NCBI GenBank assembly: GCA_963923035.1
Contig: CAWUKT010000007.1
Span: 1 to 64,000 of the forward strand
DNA from: CAWUKT01 sp963923035
GTDB taxonomy: Bacteria > Bacteroidota > Bacteroidia > J057 > JADKCL01
Direction of reading: 5' to 3'
DNA: 64,000 nucleotides
The notes under the pieces are model-generated. The model searched no databases, was not told where the DNA came from, and was given only the letters and a program-made list of their open reading frames with translations. The position numbers and the translations under genes were made by a program. Below, in pieces: positions 26,632 through 34,915 of this stretch (positions are counted from its first letter, which is position 1; the number at the start of each line of letters is the position of its first letter).

Positions 26632-27408
26632 ATGAAAGTTGAAAGATTAAGTAAATCCGATCTGGTCGCACATTGTAGATCAATTGGGATTGATCCGGCA
26701 AAGAAAACCAAACCTCAACTCTTGGCAGAGATCGAATCTTATCGCCAAGACTACATCCAAAAAGTGAAAGCGGCGGGGCGATCTCATCTTGTACTCCAAG
26801 AGGAAATCAAGCAATTGGCCCAGCGCTATTCTGATAATCTCAAAGTGAAGATTGAAGATCGCAAACAAGAAATGGCGCAAGATGATACGAGCCGTTATTT
26901 GATCTATCAGGTATTGGGAATTACCGCCGGGGAGGGCAAGCTCATAGATGAGTATCAGAATACAGGGAGGTTCCTGTATACGTACGCGGGTTCTTTTCTG
27001 GAAGAAGCAGCATCCCTCTGTCTGGAGTACAAAAATCCACAGGGCAAGAAAACCTTCGTGGCGAATACCCTTGGGGCTCGGCCCAAAACCTTCGAGATTG
27101 ACTTTTTAGACGGCATCAATGCCATTGAAATCAAATGGAGGGATGCCACGACAGACGGAGATCATATTTCCAAAGAGCGTACTCGGGTAGAATGTATCCG
27201 TAAACATGGATATATCCCCATCAGAGTCATGTTTTATTACCCTCAGCGGGCCCGGGCCCAACGCATTCAAGAAAGGCTTCAAACAATCTACACCGAGGTG
27301 CAAGGGAAATACTATGCGGGTGAATCGGCATGGGATTTTATAAAGGAGTACTCCGGGACTGACTTAAAGGCTATCTTGAATGCAATCGAAAACCAAACCC
27401 ATCCATAA
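26632..27408 (+). CDS. ApaLI-like type II restriction endonuclease
   Basis: 258 residues. The C-terminal half (EIDFLDGINAIEIKWRDAT then TDGDHISKERTRVECIRKHGYIPIRVMFYYPQRARAQRIQ) matches what I recall of the ApaLI family of type II enzymes, which cut GTGCAC. The PD-(D/E)XK core is visible: Asp157, then Glu166-x-Lys168. The N-terminus (LSKSDLVAHCRSIGIDPAKKTKPQLLAEI, residues 6-34) resembles a SAP-type DNA-binding helix-extension-helix and is followed by a coiled segment. Its stop is one base before the methyltransferase start. Composition is more AT-rich than the flanking genes, as often seen for transferred restriction-modification units. Actual recognition sequence is not proven. Confidence 0.82.
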   Translation: MKVERLSKSDLVAHCRSIGIDPAKKTKPQLLAEIESYRQDYIQKVKAAGRSHLVLQEEIKQLAQRYSDNLKVKIEDRKQEMAQDDTSRYLIYQVLGITAGEGKLIDEYQNTGRFLYTYAGSFLEEAASLCLEYKNPQGKKTFVANTLGARPKTFEIDFLDGINAIEIKWRDATTDGDHISKERTRVECIRKHGYIPIRVMFYYPQRARAQRIQERLQTIYTEVQGKYYAGESAWDFIKEYSGTDLKAILNAIENQTHP

Positions 27409-27409
27409 C

Positions 27410-28621
27410 ATGGAGAAGAATGAAGTTTACATAGGTGATTGTACTGAACAACTGAGGCGCATCCCTTCTGAATCGGTGGATTTGGTGTATATGGATCCTC
27501 CCTTTTTTACCCAAAGGAAACACTCCCTGTCCAATCGAAATGCCTCCAAGAAATACGAATTTGACGACAGCTGGACATCAATGGAAGATTACCTTGCTTT
27601 GATAGGGGGCTGTTTACGGGAGTGCAAGCGGATTTTGAGGCCCACGGGAAGTGTTTTCCTCCATTGTGATAGGTCTGCTTCTCATCATTTGAGGATCGCA
27701 TTGGATGAGATTTTTGGGACCAAAAACTTTCAAAGCGAGATCATATGGGCATATAAGCGTTGGTCCAATTCAAAAAGGGGACTGCTCAATGGGCACCAGA
27801 CCATCTATTTCTATTCCAAGTCCAAGGCGTTTAAGTTTAATCCTGTCTATAAAGGATATGCCCCTTCTACCAATGTAGACCAGATCCTTCAGGCCCGGGA
27901 AAGGAATCGGAATGGAAAATCTGTTTACAAGAAAGATAAGGATGGAAACATCGTATTGGGAAAGGAGAAAAGGGGAGTTCCTCTATCGGATGTCTGGGAA
28001 ATTCCCTCCTTAAATCCCAAAGCCAAGGAGCGGGTGGGTTATCCTACCCAAAAGCCAGTGTTACTGCTGCGTCAGGTTTTGGAACTAGGTACCGATCCAG
28101 GAGATCTGGTTGTCGATCCCTTCTGTGGTAGTGGAACGACCCTGGTGGCGGCCAGGTCACTGGACCGTGAATTTATTGGTATTGATATTTCCGAAGATGC
28201 TGTCAAGTTGGCTCGGCAGCGTTTAGAGGAAATGATCATCACAGAATCGGCTTTGTTTGACAAAGGGCACGAAAAGTACCTTCAAAAATCAGAGGACGAA
28301 CTTGCCCTTTTGAGAAGTATAGGTGCTATTCCAGTGCAGCGCAATAAGGGTATTGATGGCTTTTTGAAGGAACACTATCAAGGGAAACCGGTTCCGGTTA
28401 AGATCCAGACCCCCTTCGAGTCTTTAAATGACGCCCGGGACCTTTTGGATAAGGCAACAGCCCGAAAAGGCTATGCCCTCCGAATTTTGATTCAAACCAA
28501 GCCAGATTCCGGACAAGATAGATTATTTGAAGTTTCGAACGATATACAAGTAATCAAGTCCCCCAGCTTATTGGTTCAGACAATAAAACATCGGATTGGG
28601 TCTCTCAAGATGATGAAATGA
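27410..28621 (+). CDS. Beta-class DNA methyltransferase of R-M pair
   Basis: 403 residues from MEKNEVYIGDC at 27410; a start at 27380 would overlap the nuclease gene. Motif IV DPPF (29-32, in VYMDPPFFTQ) precedes motif I DPFCGSGTT (236-244), the circular order of beta-class N4-cytosine/N6-adenine methyltransferases. YPTQKP (211-216) upstream of motif I is also typical. It would protect host DNA against the ApaLI-like nuclease encoded one base upstream. Residues about 305-345 (SIGAIPVQRNKGIDGFL...PVPVKIQ) form an extra C-terminal domain of restriction-nuclease-like character (GxDG then VxVK-like). Methylation target is not fixed by sequence. Confidence 0.9.
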   Translation: MEKNEVYIGDCTEQLRRIPSESVDLVYMDPPFFTQRKHSLSNRNASKKYEFDDSWTSMEDYLALIGGCLRECKRILRPTGSVFLHCDRSASHHLRIALDEIFGTKNFQSEIIWAYKRWSNSKRGLLNGHQTIYFYSKSKAFKFNPVYKGYAPSTNVDQILQARERNRNGKSVYKKDKDGNIVLGKEKRGVPLSDVWEIPSLNPKAKERVGYPTQKPVLLLRQVLELGTDPGDLVVDPFCGSGTTLVAARSLDREFIGIDISEDAVKLARQRLEEMIITESALFDKGHEKYLQKSEDELALLRSIGAIPVQRNKGIDGFLKEHYQGKPVPVKIQTPFESLNDARDLLDKATARKGYALRILIQTKPDSGQDRLFEVSNDIQVIKSPSLLVQTIKHRIGSLKMMK

Positions 28622-28628
28622 GTTTCGA

Positions 28629-28859
28629 CTAAGTCAAGAAGGCTTGCGTTAGGGATAACCCCGATCCCTTGGCACCTTTTTGAGCTCCAAGTATCTCGAC
28701 ATCTAACTTTTCAGGGCGCATTTTACCCAGGTCCCAGATTTTCCAATGGATTTCTTTGAGGAGGTCGGGCGAAATAAAAGATCGTCCGGAAAATAACGTT
28801 GAAAAGGAGGAAGGGTGGAAAAATCGCTGCCGAAACAGCCCTTTCAGTTCTTTATCCAC
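28629..28859 (-). CDS. Doubtful small hypothetical protein
   Basis: 76-codon frame starting MDKELKGLFRQRFFHPSSF, basic and hydrophilic, convergent with the methyltransferase gene (7 bases apart). A Phe-rich N-terminal half and amphipathic helix (SPDLLKEIHWKIWDLGKM) look protein-like, but there is no recognisable family, start-site support or conserved partner. It may be a remnant associated with the restriction-modification insertion. Confidence 0.3.
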   Translation of the reverse strand: MDKELKGLFRQRFFHPSSFSTLFSGRSFISPDLLKEIHWKIWDLGKMRPEKLDVEILGAQKGAKGSGLSLTQAFLT

Positions 28860-28913
28860 ATTGTCAAGTCCCTGACCTATGAAAATAAAAATGGGGAATG
28901 GGGGAAACGGACC

Positions 28914-28944
28914 TTGGGTGAATGGTGGCGATGTGTTATATTCG
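28914..28944 (+). promoter_or_regulatory. Bacteroidota-type promoter for repeat protein
   Basis: TTG at 28914-28916, a 20-base spacer and TATATTCG at 28937-28944, one mismatch from the TAnnTTTG -7 box of the Bacteroidota housekeeping sigma factor. The start codon follows at 28996 after an AGGAGGAG ribosome-binding site (28983-28990). This is a rather strong combination for this window and suggests high expression of the repeat protein. Confidence 0.6.
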
Positions 28945-28995
28945 ATGATCTAAATCCCTAATTTCTGAACATAAACTAAACAGGAGGAGAATACT

Positions 28996-29538
28996 ATGAA
29001 AAAATTTATTGCTGTATGCGCACTGTTCGTAGGCGGAATGATGTTTGCGAACGTTGGACTTGCTCAAAATGAAGCTGCTGCTCCGGCAACGAAGACAGCG
29101 GTTTCAAAAACATCGAAAAAATCCTGTACTGCCATGAAGGGATGTTGCGCTTCTAAGATGAAGGGCGCTTCGGTCAGCACCACAAGCAATGCTGGCACAG
29201 CCAAGAAATGCACGGCTGCGAAGACGTCCTGCTCGAAGAGCGCATCCATGACCGGTAGCTCCGTAAGCACTACGGCCAACGCTGGTACCACCCAGAAGGC
29301 CTGCACTGCCAAGAAGACTTCTTGCAGCAAGAGTGCTTCCATGGAAGGCAGCTCTGTGACGACGACTTCTAATGCTGGAACCACCAAGAAGGCTTGTACT
29401 GGTTCTGCCGCCAAGACTTCCTGCTCCAAGAGCGGAACCATGGTTGGCACTACCAGCAACGCTGGTACGACCAAAAAGGCTTGTACTGGTGCAGCTAAGA
29501 AGTCTTGCTCCAAGAGCAAAGCTGGCGCTACCCTCTAA
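28996..29538 (+). CDS. Secreted Cys/Lys/Ser/Thr repeat protein
   Basis: 180 residues. Signal peptide MKKFIAVCALFVGGMMFANVGLAQ, then an Ala/Lys/Thr stretch and about five imperfect units of 18-31 residues built as CTxxKTSCSKSASMxGSSVSTTxNAGTTKKA. Each later unit has two Cys five to seven residues apart; the mature part has 11 Cys, is very basic and lacks aromatic residues almost entirely. No known family; a metal-binding, redox or disulphide-crosslinked wall/matrix protein is conceivable but unsupported. Strong AGGAGG site, matching promoter upstream and intrinsic terminator downstream make it a well-defined monocistronic unit. Confidence 0.75.
   Translation: MKKFIAVCALFVGGMMFANVGLAQNEAAAPATKTAVSKTSKKSCTAMKGCCASKMKGASVSTTSNAGTAKKCTAAKTSCSKSASMTGSSVSTTANAGTTQKACTAKKTSCSKSASMEGSSVTTTSNAGTTKKACTGSAAKTSCSKSGTMVGTTSNAGTTKKACTGAAKKSCSKSKAGATL
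29169..29520 (+). repeat. Tandem repeat tract in Cys/Lys repeat gene
   Basis: In-frame degenerate repeats of 87-93 bases (29-31 codons) encoding the AGTTKKACT...TSCSKSASMxGSSVSTT units; about four full copies and one shorter last copy. The protein repeats are close to identical while the DNA has diverged at third positions, pointing to selection on the peptide pattern. Confidence 0.7.
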
Positions 29539-29558
29539 GGGCAGGTCAATTAAAATAC

Positions 29559-29591
29559 AAAAGGGAGCTACTCAGACGAGGGCTCCCTTTT
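29559..29591 (+). terminator. Intrinsic terminator of repeat protein gene
   Basis: Perfect 10-bp stem AAAAGGGAGC (29559-29568) with GCTCCCTTTT (29582-29591), 13-base loop, 20 bases after the stop. The U tract is formed by the 3' arm and following bases. Confidence 0.85.
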
Positions 29592-30111
29592 CATTTGCAC
29601 TCTTGAGAATGGGCAAATGAAAAAATATGCCAATGTGCCAATGAACAGCTCCGCCTGAGGCAAAGGTTCATTGGCACCTTGGCTTTTTAGACTCCCTCCT
29701 TTCCATTTCTGTATTCACATACCCTTCTCCCCATTCAGCCCATCCCTATTTTCCCCAATTTCCGCACCTTCACATTTCTCAAGTTTACCCATTCACCCCA
29801 CTCCTATTCTTCCCAATTCCCATATTTGCCCATTTTATACATATCCACATTCCCCCCACCCTCACTTTTTCTTTCTCCCGCTCATCCAATCCCGTACCGG
29901 GCTTCGTAAGTATGCCAGTTACACACCATTGTATTCTACAAAACCCATCAAATTGAGTATTGCGATTGTTTTTCATGATCAAATCTTTCCAAGAACAACC
30001 AAGTTATCCATTATCCAAAGCCACATTTTGTAATCGAAAAATCCCCGGTGCCAGCCGGGGATTTTGATTTGGCGGGGGCATCGCACCAAAATGCCCCCGA
30101 AATGTAGTCGT
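29592..30111. other. Hairpin and G-poor spacer, no gene
   Basis: About 520 bases. It begins with two further inverted repeats: TTTTCATTTGC (29588-29598)/GCAAATGAAAA (29613-29623), which shares the terminator's T tract, and GTGCCAATGAAC (29635-29646)/GTTCATTGGCAC (29666-29677). From about 29690 to 29880 the plus strand is almost free of G (C/T/A only). A 120-codon frame across it (29671-30033) encodes only Pro/Phe/Ser/His low complexity and is rejected. Confidence 0.5.
30038..30065 (-). terminator. Intrinsic terminator of phoH-like gene
   Basis: Perfect 11-bp stem AAAATCCCCGG (30038-30048), loop TGCCAG, CCGGGGATTTT (30055-30065). Read on the minus strand it lies 46 bases after the stop of the PhoH-like gene and ends in a T-rich run. 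Confidence 0.8.
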
Positions 30112-31503
30112 TTACAGGAGATCGTTCGCGAGGTTCGCGAGCTCGGAGCGTTCGCCGCGCTGCAAGGTCACATGGGCGTAGAGCCGGTGGTTCTTGATGC
30201 GGTCGACGAGGTAGCTGAGTCCGTTCGACGCCGAGTCCAAATAGGGCGTGTCGATCTGGTTGACGTCCCCGGTGAAGACGATCTTCGTGTCCTCGCCCGC
30301 GCGGGTGATGATGGTCTTGACCTCGTGGGGCGTGAGGTTCTGGGCCTCGTCCACGATGAACATGATGCGGGACAGGCTGCGGCCGCGGATATACGCGAGG
30401 GGCGTGATCAGGAGTTTTTCCTTTTCGACCATGTCGTTGATGGCCTTGTGCTCGCGGCTCTGCTCCTTGAATTGGCTCTGGATGACCTTGAGGTTGTCCC
30501 AGAGCGGCTGCATATAGGGGTCGATCTTGCTTTTGATGTCGCCGGGGAGGTAGCCAATGTCCTTGTTGGAGAGCGGGACAATGGGGCGGGCGAGGAAGAT
30601 TTGCCGGTAGAACCGGCGGCGTTCCATGGCCCCGGCCAGGGCCAAGAGGGTCTTGCCGGTCCCGGCAACGCCCATGAGTGAGACGAGGCGCACGTCAGGA
30701 TTCAGGACGGCGTGCAGGGCGAAGACCTGCTCGGCGTTCCGCGGGGTGATGCCGAAGGCGGATTTCTTTTCGATGACCTCAATCAGGCCGCTGTTGGGGT
30801 TGTAAAAGGCCAAGGCGCTGGCCTTCCCATTCTTGAGGATATAGTACTGGTTCGCGCGGGGCTGCGGCTGCCCGATCTCGCTGGGGAGAACGCCTTCGGT
30901 CTTGTACAGCTCGTCGATGAGGCCGGAGTCCAGGCCCTCAATGCGGATGATCCCGGTCTCCAGGGTGGACATGTCCTTGATCTTGCCGGTCTCGTAGTCT
31001 TCGGCGCGGATCTCGAGGCTTTTGGCTTTGAGGCGGAGGTTGATGTCCTTGGTGACGAGGATGACGGAGCGGTTGGGAAACTGCTGCTGCATGAAGATGG
31101 CCGCGTTGAGGATGCGGTGGTCGGCTTTCCGTTCGGCAAAGACGACCTCGGCATTGGGGGTGACGGGCTCGTGCATGAGGACCTTGAAGTGGCCGCGGCG
31201 CTTGCCATCGAGGGGCCGCCAGTCGGCGAGCAGGTCTCCGCCGGCGAGGCGGTCCAGCATCCGGATGAATTCCCGGGCCTCAAAGTTGATGATGTCGTTG
31301 CCTTTCTTGAAGTTGTCCACCTCCTCCAGTACTGTGATCGGGATCACGACGTCGTGTTCATCGAAATTGTTGATTGAGTTGTGGTCAAACAGCAATACCG
31401 AAGTGTCCAGTACAAAGATTTTGCGGTCTTTGGGGAGGGGAACGTCGGGCAAAAGTGGAGTGGGATGGTTGTCCAGGTGAGGGGCGGTGGATTTCTTTAC
31501 CAT
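30112..31503 (-). CDS. PIN-PhoH family ATPase
   Basis: 463 residues of the YlaK/PhoH2 type: an N-terminal PIN ribonuclease domain (about 25-165) with acidic residues Asp33 (VLDTSVLLFD), Glu60/61, Asp128 (RKADHRIL) and Asp153 (VTKDINL), then a PhoH ATPase domain (about 245-460) with Walker A GVAGTGKT (278-285) and Walker B IMFIVDEAQ (380-388). PhoH2 proteins of other bacteria act as ATP-dependent RNA helicase/RNases, so an RNA-processing role is likely. Cytoplasmic. Single-gene unit with its own terminator. Length and order of domains are standard. Confidence 0.93.
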   Translation of the reverse strand: MVKKSTAPHLDNHPTPLLPDVPLPKDRKIFVLDTSVLLFDHNSINNFDEHDVVIPITVLEEVDNFKKGNDIINFEAREFIRMLDRLAGGDLLADWRPLDGKRRGHFKVLMHEPVTPNAEVVFAERKADHRILNAAIFMQQQFPNRSVILVTKDINLRLKAKSLEIRAEDYETGKIKDMSTLETGIIRIEGLDSGLIDELYKTEGVLPSEIGQPQPRANQYYILKNGKASALAFYNPNSGLIEVIEKKSAFGITPRNAEQVFALHAVLNPDVRLVSLMGVAGTGKTLLALAGAMERRRFYRQIFLARPIVPLSNKDIGYLPGDIKSKIDPYMQPLWDNLKVIQSQFKEQSREHKAINDMVEKEKLLITPLAYIRGRSLSRIMFIVDEAQNLTPHEVKTIITRAGEDTKIVFTGDVNQIDTPYLDSASNGLSYLVDRIKNHRLYAHVTLQRGERSELANLANDLL

Positions 31504-31894
31504 AGTTAATGTTGGGGTAGGTTAGGTCGTGTCTTTTCAATAAATAATCTACCTGATCCTGAGTTCATTTGCCCTCCACCTTTTCCACATTGAAGCGCCT
31601 GAGATGTAGTTTTCCCAGGGCTGTTTTCATATTTGGACACTGGCTTTTTGCACTTCAGGTCCTCTCATTTCCCCTCAATGCCGCCCCGTTTTTTCTTTCC
31701 CCTTTTCTTTCTGCTTATCCACACTCCCCTACCCTGTGGGAAACCCTATCTCTGTAACCCCACCTCGGCTTTTTAAAGGCTTTTTTCCCCCTCGAAATAC
31801 TATTATTCCCTCAATTTCGATTAGTTTTAAAGAAATCTTGGCCAACCCTTCGCACGGTTCGCCCCACCATTTTCAATTAACGCTCACTTTAGGT
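31504..31894. other. Divergent spacer between phoH-like and yceI-like genes
   Basis: 391 bases, pyrimidine-rich on the plus strand, containing no convincing gene. An open frame runs in phase into the YceI gene from 31736 but lacks coding character before the signal peptide at 31895. No consensus promoter identified for either neighbour. Confidence 0.45.
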
Positions 31895-32476
31895 ATGAAA
31901 CACTCGCTTCGACTCTTTGTACTTCTTCTGTTTGCTGGCCTCTTTGCTGGTACGGCCACTGCCCAAACCAAGGAATGGAAATCCGATCCGATCCACAGTT
32001 CTGTGACCTACCTCGTTCGCCACGGCGTCACGCCCATGATGGGCCAATTCAAGGAATTCACGGTCATGATCCAGTGGGACGACGAAAAACTCGAGAACTG
32101 TTCGGTTTCGGCTGATCTCGATCCGGCTTCGGTGATGATGGGAAATGACGCCCTGGCCAAGCACCTGAGAGGCGAAGATTTCTTCCACGTCGACGAGTAC
32201 AAGTCCTGGAGCTTCAAGTCGAAGGAAATTCAGGAAGACGATGGCAAATATGTCGCCATTGGGGACCTGACGGTGCGCGGCGTCACCGAGCAAATTGCGA
32301 TTGCTTTTGAATTCCTCGGCACCTTTGAGGCCCGCGGAAACAGCAAAGCTGGTTTTGTCGCGGAATTTGCCATCGATCGGACCCGCTTTGGTGTCAACTT
32401 CGATCCCGATGAGAAAATGATCGGCAAGTCGGTCCGGATTCGGGTTGGACTTGAGCTTTTCGAGTACAAAGGGTGA
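31895..32476 (+). CDS. YceI family periplasmic protein
   Basis: 193 residues from the ATG at 31895, chosen for the signal peptide MKHSLRLFVLLLFAGLFAGTATAQ. The mature protein starts with KEWKSDPIHSSVTYLVRHGVTPMMGQFKEFTV and continues with the YceI lipocalin-like barrel motifs (LDPASVMMGNDALAKHLRGEDFFHVDEYKSWSFKS, GDLTVRGVTEQI, FAIDRTRFGVNF). YceI proteins bind isoprenoid-like lipids in a hydrophobic barrel; the physiological ligand here is unknown. Followed by an intrinsic terminator 35 bases after the stop. Confidence 0.92.
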   Translation: MKHSLRLFVLLLFAGLFAGTATAQTKEWKSDPIHSSVTYLVRHGVTPMMGQFKEFTVMIQWDDEKLENCSVSADLDPASVMMGNDALAKHLRGEDFFHVDEYKSWSFKSKEIQEDDGKYVAIGDLTVRGVTEQIAIAFEFLGTFEARGNSKAGFVAEFAIDRTRFGVNFDPDEKMIGKSVRIRVGLELFEYKG

Positions 32477-32511
32477 CTCATCCCCTCCAAAATATATCTT
32501 TGTCAAGAGTG

Positions 32512-32545
32512 GGACCGCCTTCCGGGGCGGTCCTTTTCTTTTTCC
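32512..32545 (+). terminator. Intrinsic terminator of yceI-like gene
   Basis: GGACCGCC (32512-32519), loop TTCCGG, GGCGGTCC (32526-32533), followed by a T-rich run TTTTCTTTTT. Confidence 0.88.
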
Positions 32546-32774
32546 CTCCGCCTCCTCCATTGTCCACCTCAAAAATCCTTTTTCCGACTATAAAATCGCC
32601 CATTTTTTTCCTAATTTGGCAATAGAAAGGTTTGTTCAACTAACATTACTGTCCCTTTTTGTTCATTTAGACAGTGTTTAAAGATCAGGATCGTTCAATC
32701 CAGTAGTTATCGGGTTGTCAGTTAAAGGCTGCCCACCAAATTGATACGGTAAAAACATTTTACTGTCCGGAAGG

Positions 32775-34883
32775 ATGGTGGAGGTTATCGTTGTAATGCT
32801 TGAAAAAAACGACATCGAGGTTCTGAAACGCGCCCTGGAGAGGGAGCGGGTCGCCCGTAAGGAGGCAGAACGTCTCCTGGAGGAGAAGTCGGTCGAGTTG
32901 TACGAGGTCAACCAGGAACTGAAGGCCCTGAACAACTCCCTGGAGCAGCAGATATTGACCCGAACCGAGGAACTGGACCGGTCCCGCAATGAACAACGCA
33001 GTACCGCCCTCAAGTTGGGCGCCTTGATCCAAAACCTTCAGGCCGGGGTACTCGTCGAAGATGAAACCCGGCACATCGTTCTCGTCAACCAGCATTTCCT
33101 TACCCTATTTGGCATTCCCGCGGCTCCCGAACACCTCATTGGGGTGGATTGCTCCCAATCTGCAGAGCAATCGAAGGCCATGTTTGTGGACCCCGAAGGC
33201 TTTGTGGCCCGGATCGATACCATTTTGGCGGAGCGGAAGGTGGTGATTGGAGATGAAATGGAATTGGTGGATGGGCGGTTTTTCGAGCGGGACTTTATTC
33301 CGGTGATCTCCGAAAACCGTTATTGGGGCCATCTCTGGCACTACAAGGACATCACCAGTCGGAAGCAGAGCGAACAACAATTGTTGCTGGCAAAGCAGCA
33401 AGCCGAAGCGTCTTCCAAGGCCCGCGAGGTCTTCCTCGCAAACATCAGCCATGAAATCCGGACGCCTATGAACGCCATTCTTGGCATGAGTGATCTCCTC
33501 CTGACTTCCCACCAGGATCCCAAGGAACACCAACAACTCGAGGTGATTCGCCGGTCGGCCGACAACTTGCTGGTCCTCATCAACGACCTCCTGGACCTGA
33601 CCAAAATTGATTCGGGCAAGCTCCGCCTGGAAAACATTGGCTTCCACCTCGACGAGCAAACGCGCTTTATCATCCAGGCGCTGGACCTCAGTGCCTCCCA
33701 ACAGAATATCCAACTCCGCCACGTCTCGGACCCCAATTTGCCTCCGGTCGTCCTCGGCGATCCCTATCGCCTCAACCAAATTCTCACCAACCTCATCAAC
33801 AATGCCATCAAGTTCACCGAAAAGGGTTCTGTGACCCTCCGGACCAGCTTGTTGGCAAGGGAAAAGGACCGGGTCAAGGTTCGGTTCTTGGTGCAGGATA
33901 CCGGCATCGGGATCGATCAGGCCAAATTGCAGGAGATTTTCGAGAGCTTCCGCCAGGCGGACGAAACGATCACCCGCCGCTTCGGCGGGACGGGGCTGGG
34001 CCTGACCATCAGCCGCAAACTCGTCCAATTACTGGGCGGAGAGATCGACGTTGAAAGCGAACCAGGAATGGGGACAACCTTCCGGGTGGACCTGGACTTT
34101 GAAGTGGGGAGTAAGGAAGACCTGCCCCGCCGAACTCCCGTGGCCGATTCCCTCTCGCGCCTGGAAAACTCTCGGATTCTCGTCGTAGAGGACCACGCGT
34201 ACAACCAAATGCTCACGGTGAGTATTTTGGAGGAATGGGGCGTCGAAGTCCGGGTCGCTTCGAATGGCAAGGCAGCGCTGGAAGAGTTGCGGGCCGGAGA
34301 CTTTGACCTCGTGCTGATGGACGTCCAAATGCCGATCATGGACGGCTTGCAGGCGACGCTCGCCATCCGCAATGAATTGCGGAAAGATGTGCCCATCATT
34401 GGGCTCTCGGCGAATGCCTACGACTCCGAAGCCCAACGGTGCCTGAGCGCGGGCATGAACGACTTCATGACCAAGCCTTTTTCGCCGGAGCAACTCCGGC
34501 GGACCATTTCGGCGTTCCTCGGTGGAGGAGCTGTTCCCCCCATACCTACCCAGTCCCGGGTCAATTTCTCCCGACTCCTCTCCCACGTCAACCAAAATGA
34601 AGACCTGGCCCTGAAATTGATCAATGTCTTCCAGGAAACCCTTCCCCAGGAATTGGACCGGCTGAAAGCCGCGGCTGAAAACAACGACCCCGCTGGTTTT
34701 TGTTTCATTCTCCATCAATTCCGCCCCTCCCTGAAAATGCTCGCCACCTCGCAGTTCCAACAGTCGATTGAAGACATGGGCCACACGGTGGAATCCTCGC
34801 CTGAGCTCCTGATCGGCACCAGCGAACGGATTGTTTCCGAACTCAATGCACTTTCGGAGGAAATTCGGGCGCAGAAGGTCTGA
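32775..34883 (+). CDS. Hybrid sensor histidine kinase with REC and HPt
   Basis: 702 residues, no membrane helix: soluble sensor. Order: coiled coil (about 8-70, LERERVARKEAERLLEEKSVELYEVNQEL), PAS-like sensor (75-195), HisKA with phospho-acceptor His226 (ISHEIRTPMN), HATPase (about 330-440; N box NLINNAIKF, G1 DTGIGI, G2 GGTGLGL), receiver with phospho-acceptor Asp516 (LVLMDVQMP) and Lys567, and a C-terminal HPt-like domain (600-700) with His647 (FILHQFRPSLKML). This is a complete internal phosphorelay; the output regulator must be encoded elsewhere. Start could also be the ATG at 32796. The PD40 lipoprotein gene follows after 32 bases. Confidence 0.93.
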   Translation: MVEVIVVMLEKNDIEVLKRALERERVARKEAERLLEEKSVELYEVNQELKALNNSLEQQILTRTEELDRSRNEQRSTALKLGALIQNLQAGVLVEDETRHIVLVNQHFLTLFGIPAAPEHLIGVDCSQSAEQSKAMFVDPEGFVARIDTILAERKVVIGDEMELVDGRFFERDFIPVISENRYWGHLWHYKDITSRKQSEQQLLLAKQQAEASSKAREVFLANISHEIRTPMNAILGMSDLLLTSHQDPKEHQQLEVIRRSADNLLVLINDLLDLTKIDSGKLRLENIGFHLDEQTRFIIQALDLSASQQNIQLRHVSDPNLPPVVLGDPYRLNQILTNLINNAIKFTEKGSVTLRTSLLAREKDRVKVRFLVQDTGIGIDQAKLQEIFESFRQADETITRRFGGTGLGLTISRKLVQLLGGEIDVESEPGMGTTFRVDLDFEVGSKEDLPRRTPVADSLSRLENSRILVVEDHAYNQMLTVSILEEWGVEVRVASNGKAALEELRAGDFDLVLMDVQMPIMDGLQATLAIRNELRKDVPIIGLSANAYDSEAQRCLSAGMNDFMTKPFSPEQLRRTISAFLGGGAVPPIPTQSRVNFSRLLSHVNQNEDLALKLINVFQETLPQELDRLKAAAENNDPAGFCFILHQFRPSLKMLATSQFQQSIEDMGHTVESSPELLIGTSERIVSELNALSEEIRAQKV

Positions 34884-34915
34884 TTAAATCGATTTCCTTT
34901 CCTAAATTCGCGGCC

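Noticed and set aside
26454..26711. 85-codon antisense frame overlapping the restriction gene start
   Set aside because: Considered as a controller (C) protein, but has no HTH pattern and overlaps the nuclease gene.
29671..30033. 120-codon Pro/Phe/Ser-rich frame
   Set aside because: Low complexity caused by the G-free stretch; not protein-like.
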